Shown piece by piece: positions 53,704 through 64,000 of a stretch of 64,000 nt of DNA. Under the pieces are notes generated by a model that did not search any database, was not told the DNA's origin, and saw only the letters and a list, made by a program, of their open reading frames with translations. Position 1 is the first letter of the stretch, and every line of letters begins with the position of its first letter. Both the position numbers and the translations under genes were made by a program. Source of the stretch: Cloeon dipterum (taxonomy: Eukaryota > Arthropoda > Insecta > Ephemeroptera > Baetidae); contig NC_088789.1 of assembly GCF_949628265.1 (NCBI RefSeq), positions 30,869,883 through 30,933,882 on the forward strand, written 5' to 3'.

Positions 53704-55349
53704 GGTAAGTCCCATTTTATAGATTAGCGTCCAAAGAAATTAGAACAGATCGCGCAACTTTGAAATCCAACGGTTTTATTGTAAAATTACACTTTTCGCC
53801 GCTACTTGTACGGTTTTTGCCACCAATATTTTGATATGGGATCTTCTCCAGTCCTTAATGTTCTTAATTAGAACCCTATAAATAAGTTTGGGTGGCGGAA
53901 ACTGTAAATCGGTGATGAAAAATGTAATTTTTCCATGTAAATCGCGGTCGCGTTTTTTGTACGCTTTCGAGAATTTTGATTACACATTACGATTCAATTG
54001 GCTTCGCTTGGAAAATGGAAAAATATTATGCATGAACTTGACATACTTCTACCTTCCATTTTCCAAGCACAGCTAATTGAAAAAAGCTTTTATTCATTTT
54101 TTTCTACGAGTCGCTCCCTTTTTTTAGCTTCAAGCCGTCCGCAGCTGTTGCACGACGGGAAAAGATACAATCGTTTAAGTTCTGCAGTTTGGGCTTCAAG
54201 ATTGGCGGTGCTGGCATCGAATGAGAGAAAATTTTGTACCTGATATGATTAAAAACAAATAAATTTTAAAAATTTAACTGAATAAGTTTGTTATTATTTA
54301 GAATCCCAATTATATCGCAGTAATAGAAATAACAGATTTTGAAATATTCTAGGAACAATCTGAGGGTAATTTTAAGAATAATTTGGGGATAATTTTTGTC
54401 ACAATCTATGTTAACCTTAAAATGATATTAGAATCACCTAAGAACATTCTTAGATTATCCTCAAAGAATAATCCAAAGTTAAGATTTGATACGCTAAATA
54501 TTAATCCTAGAACAATCCAAAGATTAATCCATAAGTATATTCTGAGAATGTTCTAGGATCATTCTTTAGAGCTTTTTGAAACAAACCCCGGCAGAATAAT
54601 CCTGGAACATTCTAAGGATATTCTCTTAAATTAATCTACAGATTAATCCAGTATCACGAAAAACCGTATCATAAGTTCATATATAATTAATTTTTTAGAT
54701 TAATCCTGGGCGAAGTCGGTATATTCTTAGAACATTCTCAGGCGATATTTTTTTATGCGGGAAAGTTCAGGCCATTAGCACATGAATCACGTCCCTCATT
54801 AATTTCTGGCCGCCCTTTTTCGTGCCAGTGCTCATAAGTCATTAATATTTTTTTAAAGTCAAGGACAAAAGGTTCCAAAACATCCAAATTAAAATTATGC
54901 AATTAAGTGGTAACAACCTATTTTTCCATTTTTACAAGTTTCTTGCAGGCCATGTTTGCTCTTAAGTTTTCAATATTTTTCTAATTAATTGCTCATGTGA
55001 CTAGAAACATTGCCCGAGATAAATCTATTGAGAAATTGAGGCAACAAATGAAAATTCAACAGGAAATATCTGCATGAAAATTTTGACTAATCCGAACTCT
55101 AATTTTATATATTAATTCCTAGGAGGAAATAACAACAGTTCATTTCATGCGCAAGAAATTGGTAAAAGTTGTGTTGCTAAAATATTTAAAAATAAATAAG
55201 TGGAGAGAAAAATACCGGTGAAAACAAATGCAATTCTGCAAGGATGCATGACAAGGACATAAAATTAATTAAGAGTTCCATCATATATATAGTAATGTGT
55301 GGTGTGGCGGTATGTGGGGCCCTTTCGTGGAAGCTAGGGTAGTTCTTGA

Positions 55350-55940
55350 TCAGAAAAGACGATTAGGGCAGCAAATATAAAGGGAAAAAGCGGGAAAAAG
55401 TCCACAAGATAAACGGGCGTGGGTCGTGGATGTCCTTGGGCGGCGACGTGAAAAGCGGCCCGGCTCAAAGCTGACGATCTTCGCCATCTTCTTGCGCAGC
55501 CGCTCAATGTCCCTCTTCAGCTCGTTCATGGTCTGCTCCACAGGGTCAAAGCCATCCTCGCCCGGCCTGTCAACGAAAAATTGCATCAAAATTCGATGAT
55601 TTATCAAAGTTATGGCTCGTTTTCTCACTGCGTGCAACAGTAAAAATTTGTAACCGCGAATTGGAATGAAAACAAAAGTAAAAAACGAATAATTCTCTTT
55701 ACCTGTAATATCTGCTGTGTGTTGATAACTTCAAGGGTCCTTACATGGGTGTATTTTAAACTCAGAAGGCGACGAACGACTCGCAGAACGAAGAACAACA
55801 TGAAAATTCCGCGTAGCCGTTATAATATCCGTTCGGTGTGTTTGTTTCTTGATGCGGTGTTGGCGGACAGCGGACAGTGGCAGAGTGTGCGACTCGTGGA
55901 TGCGCACGCATTCACGCATGCGCACTGATATCATTGGATT
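55350..55940 (-). CDS. possible two-exon gene for a 59-aa protein with a short coiled coil
   Basis: A noncoding exon at about 55704-55930, ending in ACAG with donor GTAAAG, could join an exon from 55567 (acceptor TTGACAG) down to a stop at 55350-55352. The first long frame in that exon starts at 55526 and gives 59 residues: MNELKRDIERLRKKMAKIV, a heptad-like helix, then a basic stretch GRFSRRRPR. The same frame is open back to the acceptor (GEDGFDPVEQT), so this may instead be the last exon of a longer protein whose upstream part is not recognised. The minus-strand region near 55910-55925 has GCGCATGCG, like an NRF-1 site. Not assigned to a family. Confidence 0.35.
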
Positions 55941-56922
55941 AACATTGGTGTAATATTAAAACAAGATTAAGAAAATAATAGTATTTATATTTGTTTTTAA
56001 TATTTTTTAATGTTGCTGCATTATTGTGTTGCTATCATTTTTCATTCATCATTTATTAATATTAACTCCAATGAAGCGTATGATTCAAATATCATTGGTA
56101 ATATTTGCTAATGAAGATTTTTGGCAGGGAGCCCTTAAAGGTCTTGCGATAATTTTTTCAATCCGCGTCTTTTCTAACTTGCTTCTTCTCGATAGGGAAT
56201 TTAGCTCGGTTGACGAGTCAAGATTACACAAGACGAAATCGAGGCAGATTTAACCTTAAGTTGAAACACCAAAGGCTCAGGCAGAGGCGATCGCAAAGAA
56301 CATAATCTTCTACAAAGACTCTGGACTATCAAAACTAAGTATAACTCCTGACCTGTCGTAATTCAGAGTTAATATTAAAAAGGATGAAATCCGGAGCAAA
56401 TTGTTGTGAAAATTGACTTCAATCAAGTGCAATAGCCATTTCGGTGTTTCCGAGAAAAAACTGAATATCACGAAACCTGGATACCAAGCCGAGTTATTTA
56501 CATTCCTCGGAGATCTTAGCAAGTTCCTCTCTCTAATTGCTCCTCGAGACAGTCGAAAAGAAATTTGTGGTGTGAAAATAAAAACTGTGCCACTATTGAA
56601 GGTAGTGCTTCCGCCAGTTTTCCAGTCGCTTTTACGTGTGATTCTTTTTTTTCACTTTTGGTATCGATGACAAGTTGCTCAGTTGGCATGTAGAGGTGGA
56701 TGTCACATTGTATTTTAAAATAAAACTATTCAAACCACTTCTAATGATTAAGCTGAAATTTTAGAGGAAAAATATAACGAGTTTTTCAGAATTATGCTTT
56801 TGCTTTATTTAAGATTATATCAGCGATTAAAAATATATTTTTGGCATAGTTGAATTTCTAGTAAATAACCCTAGAAACTACAATTCATGTTCAAATCCAA
56901 AAGGAGAAGAATATGTCTGTGC
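55941..56922. other. intergenic DNA
   Basis: No gene was recognised. The plus frame at 56413-56670 (85 codons) has no domain. The AATAAA of the ankyrin gene on the minus strand is at 56814-56819. Confidence 0.4.
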
Positions 56923-58387
56923 CTAGTAATCGTGAACGCCTACAGAAGCAAGCCAATCTCTAATTAAATTGGAAAGAGGAGCCCAGACCAAAGCTTGTCT
57001 TCCCTGCAACAGGCTTGGGTCCTTGGCGAACACAATCTTGGCGCCCTTGAGAAAATTTTTAAACAGGCAGTAGTGCAGCAAGTTAACATCACGATATTTC
57101 ACGGTCAGATCCGCACCGATCTCGACCAAGGCCTGAAAACTAGAGAGGTTGTGTGCGTCCACGGCCGAATGGAGAGCAGTTTTGCCTTCGCTGTTGACAG
57201 AATTGATGTACGGACGCATTATGAAATCAAAATGCCGGATAATTGCTGCACCGAAGGGAGTGTACTTGGCAGCAAAATGAATGAAATCAGGAATTAAAAT
57301 ATGAAATTTGGATTCTTTGATGAGCCCGATCAGCCACTCGCACATTGCGATGTTCTCAGTCGTTGCTGCGGTAACCAAATTGGACAGGCTTATCTCCTCT
57401 GGGTTCCGTTGGTGCACGAAAAGGGCGGAATCCATTGCATTCATCCCCACGCAGTACTGAAAAAGGGACAAGTGCCCGTTCATCATGCCGACATTCAGGT
57501 CAGCTCCGTGATCAACCATCAGTTGGACAACTTCCAAGTTTCCGCTCGGCAAAACCTCGATGAGGAGGGGAGTTAAATCTTGCACTGTCCAATTTTCGGC
57601 ATATGAAGAAAAAAGGAAGTTGGCGATTGCCTGGCCATTAGGCTCATCAAGATTTCGAGCAGCTTCTCTTAAAATTCTCAGTTGCAGTTCTTTATTTTGA
57701 GATAAATCCACACCGAATCTGCTGGTGGCAACCTCGATGATCCACTTGAATGTCTCGAAATCGTGAAACCAAGCCATCTCCTTCAAAATCCGCAAGTCGA
57801 ATTCTTCGCTGCCATTCACTTTGACCACTGATGGGTCTTGCTGATACGCGAATTTAATTGACTCCGGCGTTGTACCAATGCAACGCAAAAGAAAGCTTTC
57901 CTTGGTTCTTTGCATGTTGAACAGCTCTCTCGCAAACTTGAAGTTCCTATTGATGAGAGCGAAAGGGACTGCATCATCGTCATCATTATTGAGTCTTTTC
58001 ATTTCTGCTCCGCGGGTCGCAAAGAAATAGAGCAGTTCCATATCGCAGTTGTTTCGGTTCAAGGCTGCGAGATGATACACGTTGTTGCCATATTTGTCCG
58101 TTTCGTTAATGTCTGCCCCTTCCTCCACCAGTTTCTGGCATGACTCTAAGTCACCATGCTGTGCCTCGTATAGAAGCGCAGGAATTTCGTCAAGAATTGA
58201 CGAGGATGAATCACATTCCAGTCTTTGAATTTTCTCTACTAGCTCATCCTCAGACTCAGGGCGGGATTTATACATGGGCCGTTTACCTACAAAAGGAAAA
58301 TTCCCTAAATTCCAAAGCTATGCGTACAATAAATTGTTACTCACGGTCATTGCTCTTTCTTGTGCCATCATAATCTGATTTATCCAT
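56923..58387 (-). CDS. small ankyrin-repeat protein (468 aa, 2 exons)
   Basis: The exons are 58345-58387 and 56923-58286. Exon 1 encodes MDKSDYDGTRKSND; the 58-bp intron ends TTTTGTAG; exon 2 opens KRPMYKSRPESEDE. It has the same gene plan as ankyrin copies A-D at the left end of the window (43-46 nt exon 1, tiny intron, a KRPM-like basic start). Two N-terminal ankyrin repeats (IPALLYEAQHGDLESCQKLVEEGADIN, NNVYHLAALNRNNCD), degenerate middle repeats and a terminal repeat (KTALHSAVDAHNLSSFQALVEIGAD) follow. It faces the zinc-finger gene across a 1-kb spacer, and the pair is repeated at 61951-64000. The poly(A) signal is at 56814-56819. Function unknown. Confidence 0.86.
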
Positions 58388-59429
58388 TTTTTTCGGGGAC
58401 CTAAGAACGATACAAAAGAATGACTTAATGTAAAACACGGAGTAAAAATTAAATTTGTTTTCAAAAAGTTGTAAAGGATACACGAGCATTAAAACAATAT
58501 ATTTTCGAGTGCTCTTAAGAGCAGATATATCACGTAAAAAGCGAATGAGAGCTATTTCTGCAAAGCAAAAAATGGCCTAGAATGAGAAAAATACCTGGAT
58601 AAGATTGTCTAAGTGTGAAGAGCGGCCAAAAACTCGTCTAATGTGTTCAGTTGCTGACTTCATAATAGTCATCGCCATGTTTTTGACTATAGATATAAAT
58701 CGATAAATATCGTCAAAAAATCATCGATTTTTATTTGGCCACGACTACTTCAGAATGATCTAGATTAGATTAGACAAATGGCCAAACAAAACATGTTTGC
58801 GGCATATTTTCCAAACGATATAATATCGATATTATCTTTTTAAAGGGGCTGATTACGGCAACGCTGGGCAAAAGGATCGCATTGTACAGTGTTGCCATTT
58901 ACTTTCAAGGTCAAGTTTGCGTGATCCGCTTTTATGTTCCCGACGTGTGATGAAATACAGAAAAAGATAACTCTTAAATCATCCCGACATCGCCGAAATC
59001 AAAGATTGCTGAACGCTGATTGGTTGCCTCTAAAAACAAGAGTGTATTCAGACAAGGAGCTACTGGAGTTAGTAACCTAAGTCGAATTTTAACATGTTGA
59101 AGATCTCTGAGGTCATGATAACATTGAATTAATAATTTAATCTATAAGGTAAACAAAAAATAATATAAAACGTTTAAAAAAACATGTTAAAATTTTCTTC
59201 TCCTTATCTCACGCACCACTGAGAACGGAGGGAGGGGAGCTGTGGAGTGGTTGATAGTTGATAGCAGCTCGATGTCAGTTATCAGTTAGCTTGCAAACAC
59301 ACGACAACGGAAAACGCAAGCAGCAAGATCGGCGTGATAATATTTGTTCGTCGTAGGACTGCAAACCAAAGAAGAAGCTGGGCATCGAAATTTGACTCAA
59401 ATATCGTTCTTTGGGGAAGATTTTCCTGG
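58388..59429. other. divergent spacer between ankyrin and ZAD zinc-finger genes
   Basis: It is homologous to 62531-64000, sharing ACGATATAATATC, GGCAACGCTGGGCA and a transcript-leader-like block at 59200-59340. No gene was seen. Confidence 0.5.
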
Positions 59430-61167
59430 ATGGAGAGTCATTCAAGGAGATTAAGGAGCCAATTAAGAGATGCTGCCGGCGAGAGTCAAAGAAGAAACAC
59501 TCCAATTCAAAAGCCACTGTGCAGACTGTGCGAGTGTCCGACGTCGGACGGCCACGTCCTCGCGTCGCAGGTGGACAGGTTCAAGCTGAGGAAATGGGCC
59601 ATGGAGGTCATGAACCTGACGGAAGAAGACGAAAACTTGCCGGAGGTGGTTGAAGAAGACGCTTTGATCTGCTATTTTTGCATCTGGCAGGCAAAGTGAG
59701 TTTTTTCACAAGTTTTAAATATTAAATTTTTTAATTTTAACGCGCATATTTCAGGTTTGGAGATGAGTCTGGAGACGAGGCAGTTGCTTGGTGGCCGAAA
59801 AACCTTGATTTGGAAGAAAACGCTAAGGCGCTGCGGGAGAATTACTCAGGTAATTGAGAAATTTTAACAGAAATAATAAGCACCTTTATTTCAATTGTTT
59901 TAATTTTCCAGTTGGAGAGGTAGAGCAGTGTTGGGTGCAGTTGGAAGAGGTTGATCTTGCCAAATACGAGAAGAAAATTCCATTGAAAAGCAAACAAGGC
60001 CAAGAACTGTGTTTATACTGCGGCAAAAGTTTCAACCATCTGTTGGATCACGTCAGAGTGTATCACAAAGAAGCCATCAAATGTGGAATTCGGGGCTGCA
60101 CGACATTTTTTCACACCGAGGAGGAAAAAGAGCAGCACATGCAGCAGGATTTTCACAAGAAACAGAACAAACCATGCGAAAGCAGGAAAATTCGTTGCAA
60201 ATATTGTGAAATCGGAAAATTGCATTCCTCAGTTCATTCGTGGAGGAAGCACATGAAACGCAATCATCCAGAACTTCCGGTGGCGTGCACGCGTTATTTA
60301 AGCTGCCAAGAGTACTTCACATCCAAGTCTGAAATGATTCTCCATATCAACTCGTGGCACAAACAAGGCAATAATGGAGATCTTTACCAATGCAATCATT
60401 GCGAGTATTTCACCACAACGAAGCGAAATTTGAAACGACACAAAGAGGCCAGGCACATGCCAAAGAAGTTCAAATGCGATAGTTGCGACGCCAAATTCGG
60501 CTCAAAATGTCTAATTGTATCACACTATCAAAAATGTCATAGGTTCGAAAATTGCAAATCTTGTGGCCAGAACTTGACTCGCATTCAAATGGAATGCCAC
60601 AGAAAGCCATCGGTTTGCTCCACATGCAAAGTCAGTTTCAAGTGCTCGGGTTTGTATCAATTACATAGGAAGACCTGCAAACAAACCCTCTTTAGTTGCA
60701 AAGAATGTGGAAAAACTTTCACCCAGCATTCTAGGTTGAATATACACGTGAGAAGAGTTCACGCAAAAACTGTGATTTTTCGCTGTGACCATTGCGACTA
60801 TACTGCATTTGATAAATTTTTCATGAAGCGGCACATTCAACGCAGACATTTTCCAAAGACGAAGAAGTGTGGAGAATGCAACCAATTGTTTGCCTCTGAA
60901 TATTTTCTCAAGGATCACAAGTCCAAGGTGCACTCATTCGTTCGATGCGCTGAGTGTGAGAAGGAATTAAGCCGCCGTAATATGCTTAGACACCGGACTG
61001 CCAAGACTTGCCGCTTCTGCCAGTGCAAGTTGAATTGCTCAGGACTTCTTGAAAAGCATATGAAGAGCTGCCGGAATAATAATTTCCATTGCGACAAGTG
61101 CCCGAGAATTTATGGGACAAAGAGAAGTTTGTATTCTCATATCGTCCAGATGCACATTGAAAAATAA
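59430..61167 (+). CDS. ZAD-type C2H2 zinc-finger protein (538 aa, 3 exons)
   Basis: The exons are 59430-59695, 59755-59849 and 59912-61167. The ATG is the first in frame (MESHSRRLRSQL). An N-terminal ZAD-like zinc domain uses the paired cysteines PLCRLCECP and ICYFCIW (about residues 29-86). After an acidic linker come about 12 C2H2 or C2HC fingers, from LCLYCGKSFNHLLDHVRVYH near residue 170 to FHCDKCPRIYGTKRSLYSH at the end. Good examples are FSCKECGKTFTQHSRLNIHVRRVH and FRCDHCDYTAFDKFFMKRH. Two fingers end HxxxxC (LYQLHRKTC, LEKHMKSC). ZAD proteins are arthropod-enriched nuclear DNA-binding factors that dimerise through the ZAD. The target is unknown. AATAAA is at 61178-61183. The start of a second copy lies at the right edge. 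Confidence 0.9.
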
Positions 61168-61950
61168 ATTGTCACAAAATAAAATGAATTCCGGCATTCT
61201 GAAAAATTCTTGCGTGTTAAATTAATTTAAACCTCTATTATTGACCATTTTACAGTTTATTCGCGTCAGTTTTAGTATTGGAAGTTTTATGTTAAAAGAG
61301 TTGAGAAATTTAAATATTTCTATAATCTAAAAGTTCTTTAGGTTAATATTTCTTCTACATTTCATGGGTCTTTGATTAAAATTTTTAAATAAAGCTTGAC
61401 ACATTAAATGTGTGCGAAGTTTCTTTTATCTTGAATTATGAACAAGCAAAATATCCAGAAAACCGTTCAAGAAAGCCGGCTAAAAAGCATGTGAATCAAA
61501 ATTTCCTAACCTGCATTAAAAAAGCACGATTTATTTTACAAGTTTTGAAATATTCCTATAAATTCGCACACCAAAAGAAGGATCGCAAAGAGAGGATTTC
61601 AAATCAAGCGAAAAGTCTTTCAATTTTTTCTAGAATATTTGCGTAATCTCTGTCCATGGTCCTGATTTTACTATTATCCCTTTGTGAGACATACCATTGC
61701 TTACCTCAATATGCCTATTCGAAATGGCGTTAAGTTTCATCAAACTGTTAATGATTTAGCTAAACTGTGAGGGAAAATTTAAATAATAAAAAATATGATC
61801 ATTCTAAGAATGGGACGATGATTTTGCTTTATTATAGATGAGACGATATTCAAAAATATTTTGTGTCAGTAGAATTAGTAATAAAAGAAACATTACAAAC
61901 TACGATTCACATCCAAATTTCCCAAAAGGAGAAAACTTGGTCGGTGTGTA
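61168..61950. other. intergenic between convergent zinc-finger and truncated ankyrin genes
   Basis: This holds the facing 3' UTRs: AATAAA at 61178-61183 (plus) and at 61828-61833 on the minus strand. No gene was seen. Confidence 0.45.
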
Positions 61951-62530
61951 TTATTGTGAATCATCGTCTCTATCGTTGTGAAATGGATAAATATGAAATA
62001 GCTTTTGAGCAAACTTGAATTTGCCCAATTCGATTGCCAAATTGACTGCATCAACATTATTATTATTTAGCCTTTTCATTGTGGCTTTCTTCTCCGCAAA
62101 GAAATAGATCAGTTCTACATCGCAGCTGTTTTTATTCATGGCTGCGCAGTTATAGACGTCGTTGCCATTTTCGTCCGTTTCGTTAACGTCTGCCCCGTCA
62201 TCCACGAGTTTCTGGCATACGTCGACGTCAGCGTATTTCGCCGCGTAAAGAAGCGCAGGAATGTCGCCTTTATTTTTTTTAACGTCTTCCAGCTTATCTT
62301 CAAGTGATGCCCTTTCGTTATATTTCTCATCCGATTCGGAATGAGATTCCACTGATGATTCGGATTCCACTTTAGGAATCGTTTCTTCTTTCTCTTCTGA
62401 CTCTGGGGATTTATCCATGGGCCGTTTAACTACAAAAGGAAAATTCTCTAAATACGAATGCTGCATCCGAAAAATTGTTACTCTCACGGTCATTGCCCTC
62501 GCTTGAGTCATCATATTCTGAATTATCCAT
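61951..62530 (-). CDS. truncated small ankyrin-repeat protein (173 aa, 2 exons)
   Basis: The exons are 62488-62530 and 61951-62429. Exon 1 encodes MDNSEYDDSSEGND. Exon 2 opens KRPMDKSPESEEKEE, has an acidic/Ser-rich stretch, then two ankyrin repeats (IPALLYAAKYADVDVCQKLVDDGADVN, NDVYNCAAMNKNSCD). It ends FHNDRDDDSQ shortly after the third helix pair. Sequence after the stop aligns with the end of the gene at 56923, so the middle was deleted (about 0.8 kb) and the N-terminus joined to the old 3' end. The open frame, splice sites and a poly(A) signal (61828-61833) are preserved, so it may make a short two-repeat protein. Confidence 0.75.
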
Positions 62531-64000
62531 TTTTACGGACACCTGAGAACATTACAAAAGAATAGGGTAATTAAAATGAAAATCAGGGATATAATTAAAG
62601 TTTTTTTGTCAAAATATTTGACAATTACAGATGAAAAAAGATCAAATATTTTTCGAAGGATAGAAAAAATTTTACTGAGCCTCAAAAGTAAATTTTAATT
62701 ATATTAGTGTAAAAAAATAATGGAGCACCCTTGGAGTTGATATCACGAAAAAGTGAATATTTGGAGCCAAATGCTTAGAAATTTTAAAATACTTGGATAA
62801 GATTATAGTAGGAGTTTCAGGCGCGGCACAAAACTAGTCAATTATTTTGAGTTGCAGACTTCCAAATGACCTAGATTAGATTAGACGAACTCCAAAAAAA
62901 AACTCGTTCGCGGCATATTTTCCAGACGATATAATATCAATTCGTCCTGGTCCCGGCAAAATTGCGTAACTTTCAACAACCAAACGCGAATTTCCTTGTT
63001 GCAAAAAAAGGTCAACAATCAATTCGACAATGAAAATTTGGGTGTTTTTGAACGTTGCGCAATTTTGCCGGGACCAGGACGAATTATACTTTTTAAAAAG
63101 GTGGATAAAGGCAACGCAACATCGAAAGAAAATGGCAACGCTGGGCAGAAGGATCGCATTTTGTACAGTGTTGCTATTTACTTTCAAGGTCAAGTTTTCG
63201 TGATCCTTACTGTTTTCATTTTTCTTGGCCTTGAAACAATACAATGCTATCCTTTGTGCCCAGTGTTGCCATTTTCTTTCAAGGCTGCGTTTCCGTAATC
63301 TACCTCAATATTTGATACATAAGTTATTTTTAATGTATCATATTCAGTTTGGTCATTTAAATTGATTTCGTTTTCAATTTTTGAATGCAGATGATGTAAA
63401 CTGTAAGGTAATATTGTTGCCATTGATATTGTGACCCAAAATTTTATTTCACTTGTGCAAAACAAAAACGTTATGCGTCAAAAGCACGTTTTTACCGATT
63501 GCCTGACTTACCTTTTGACAATGAGAAGTATAGAAGATGTATTATATTCCCGCTGACATATATAAACGCAAATTTTTTCCCCGACGAGTCATGAAATACA
63601 AAAAAGATAATTCTTAAAAAATCCCGAGTTCGCCAATCAGATCGTAAGAGTAAAAGATTACTGAACGCTGATTGGTTGCCTTTAAAATCTGAGTGAGTTC
63701 AGACAAGGAGTTAGTAACAAAACTCAAATTTCAACGTATATGTTGAAGTATTAATCTAAAGCTCTCTAATTGTAAGGTCATGATAACATGGAATTAATAA
63801 TTTATTTTAAAAAGTAAACAAAATATAATTAAAAACGTTGAAAAAAAACAGTTCAAATTTTCTTCTTATCTCACACACCACTGAGAACGGGGAGAGGGGA
63901 GTTGTGGAGAGGTTGATAGCAGCTTTTTGTCAGTTATCAGTTAGCTTGCAAACACACAACACCGGAAAAAAGCAAGAGCGGCGTGATAATATTTGTTCGT
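62531..64000. other. divergent spacer and 5' end of a second ZAD zinc-finger gene copy
   Basis: From about 63840 to the right edge the sequence matches 59190-59340, upstream of the zinc-finger start (CACCACTGAGAACGG, TCAGTTATCAGTTAGCTTGC, GGCGTGATAATATTTGTTCG). The coding part lies beyond the window. A MITE (62939-63085) interrupts the spacer homology. Confidence 0.65.
62939..63085. mobile_element. 147-bp MITE with 28-bp perfect terminal inverted repeats
   Basis: The ends AATTCGTCCTGGTCCCGGC and the exact inverted copy enclose about 90 bp. It is absent at the homologous site near 58820 in the other copy of the spacer, showing insertion after duplication. The flanking AATT may be the target site. 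Confidence 0.8.

Larger units (their letters stand above)
52250..54833. mobile_element. 2.6 kb element with terminal inverted repeats of about 100 bp
   Basis: The left end GAGCAACACTGGCACG and the right end CGTGCCAGTGCTC start an inverted repeat. It continues through AAAAAGGGCGG, GAGGGACGTG, TAATGGCCTGAACTTT and CCCGCATAAAAAAATAT. The left repeat is interrupted by the hairpin MITE at 52329-52610. The interior has two blocks (about 52640-53040 and 54300-54740) packed with degenerate AGATTAATC and AGAATATTC words, around a GC-rich centre (53400-53710). No transposase frame was found, so it would be non-autonomous. The superfamily is unknown. Confidence 0.7.

Noticed and set aside
53395-53722. 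Three overlapping frames of 85-106 codons in the GC-rich block
   Set aside because: Frames in several phases on both strands point to composition, not coding. Only the splice donor was kept as a possible noncoding exon.
1-64000. CRISPR arrays, bacterial operons, integrated virus
   Set aside because: No regularly spaced direct repeats and no viral or bacterial genes were seen; gene structure is eukaryotic throughout.

Overview
This window looks like nuclear DNA from an arthropod, probably an insect. Genes have many small exons split by 45-110 bp GT-AG introns, and intergenic DNA is AT-rich and full of small inverted-repeat transposons. The recognisable families are metazoan: an RCC1/BTB protein, neprilysin-like M13 zinc peptidases, ribosomal stalk protein P0, a ZAD-type C2H2 zinc-finger protein and many ankyrin-repeat proteins. 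The species cannot be fixed from sequence alone. No CRISPR, operon or bacterial signal was seen.

Layout. (1) 1-14.4 kb: a duplicated unit of an RCBTB-like gene on the minus strand facing two small ankyrin genes on the plus strand. The left RCBTB copy is cut by the window edge; the right copy (6369-8864) is complete in 11 exons. Ankyrin copy A (1845-3098) has a frameshift, B and C look intact, D has a scrambled C-terminus, and a fragment lies between C and D. (2) 15.9-23.5 kb: two large, divergently transcribed ankyrin proteins, both starting with an N-myristoylation-like MG motif, separated by 3 kb that holds a hAT-type element. (3) 23.8-39.4 kb: four tandem minus-strand M13 peptidases, each about 2.2 kb with 11 or 12 exons. 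(4) 40-50.5 kb: an LRR-like gene, a large ankyrin gene, a divergent P0 paralog and another ankyrin gene. (5) 50.5-56.9 kb: mostly repeats, including a 2.6 kb element with terminal inverted repeats and arrays of an AGATTAATC-like word. (6) 56.9-64 kb: a second duplicated unit, small ankyrin gene (minus) facing a ZAD zinc-finger gene (plus). The second ankyrin copy has an internal deletion and the second zinc-finger copy is cut by the right edge.

The most unusual system is the M13 cluster. All four proteins keep the catalytic core (HEFTH, E-D-I-x-D-N-G-G, NAxYY-like), but about 260 residues that form most of the N-terminal lobe of neprilysin are missing. Only 8-23 residues remain between the two cysteines matching human neprilysin C142 and C410, and the 0-75 bp introns there leave no room for missed exons. 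Each protein also carries a hydrophobic leader, a four-cysteine module and a lysine-rich linker. The paralogs differ at functional residues: one lost the His that stabilises the transition state, and another lost both cysteines of one disulfide pair. This suggests a secreted, lid-less neprilysin family under diversification (inference).

Exon boundaries were read by eye from splice sites, reading-frame continuity and comparison among copies. For every complete gene the exon lengths sum to a multiple of three.
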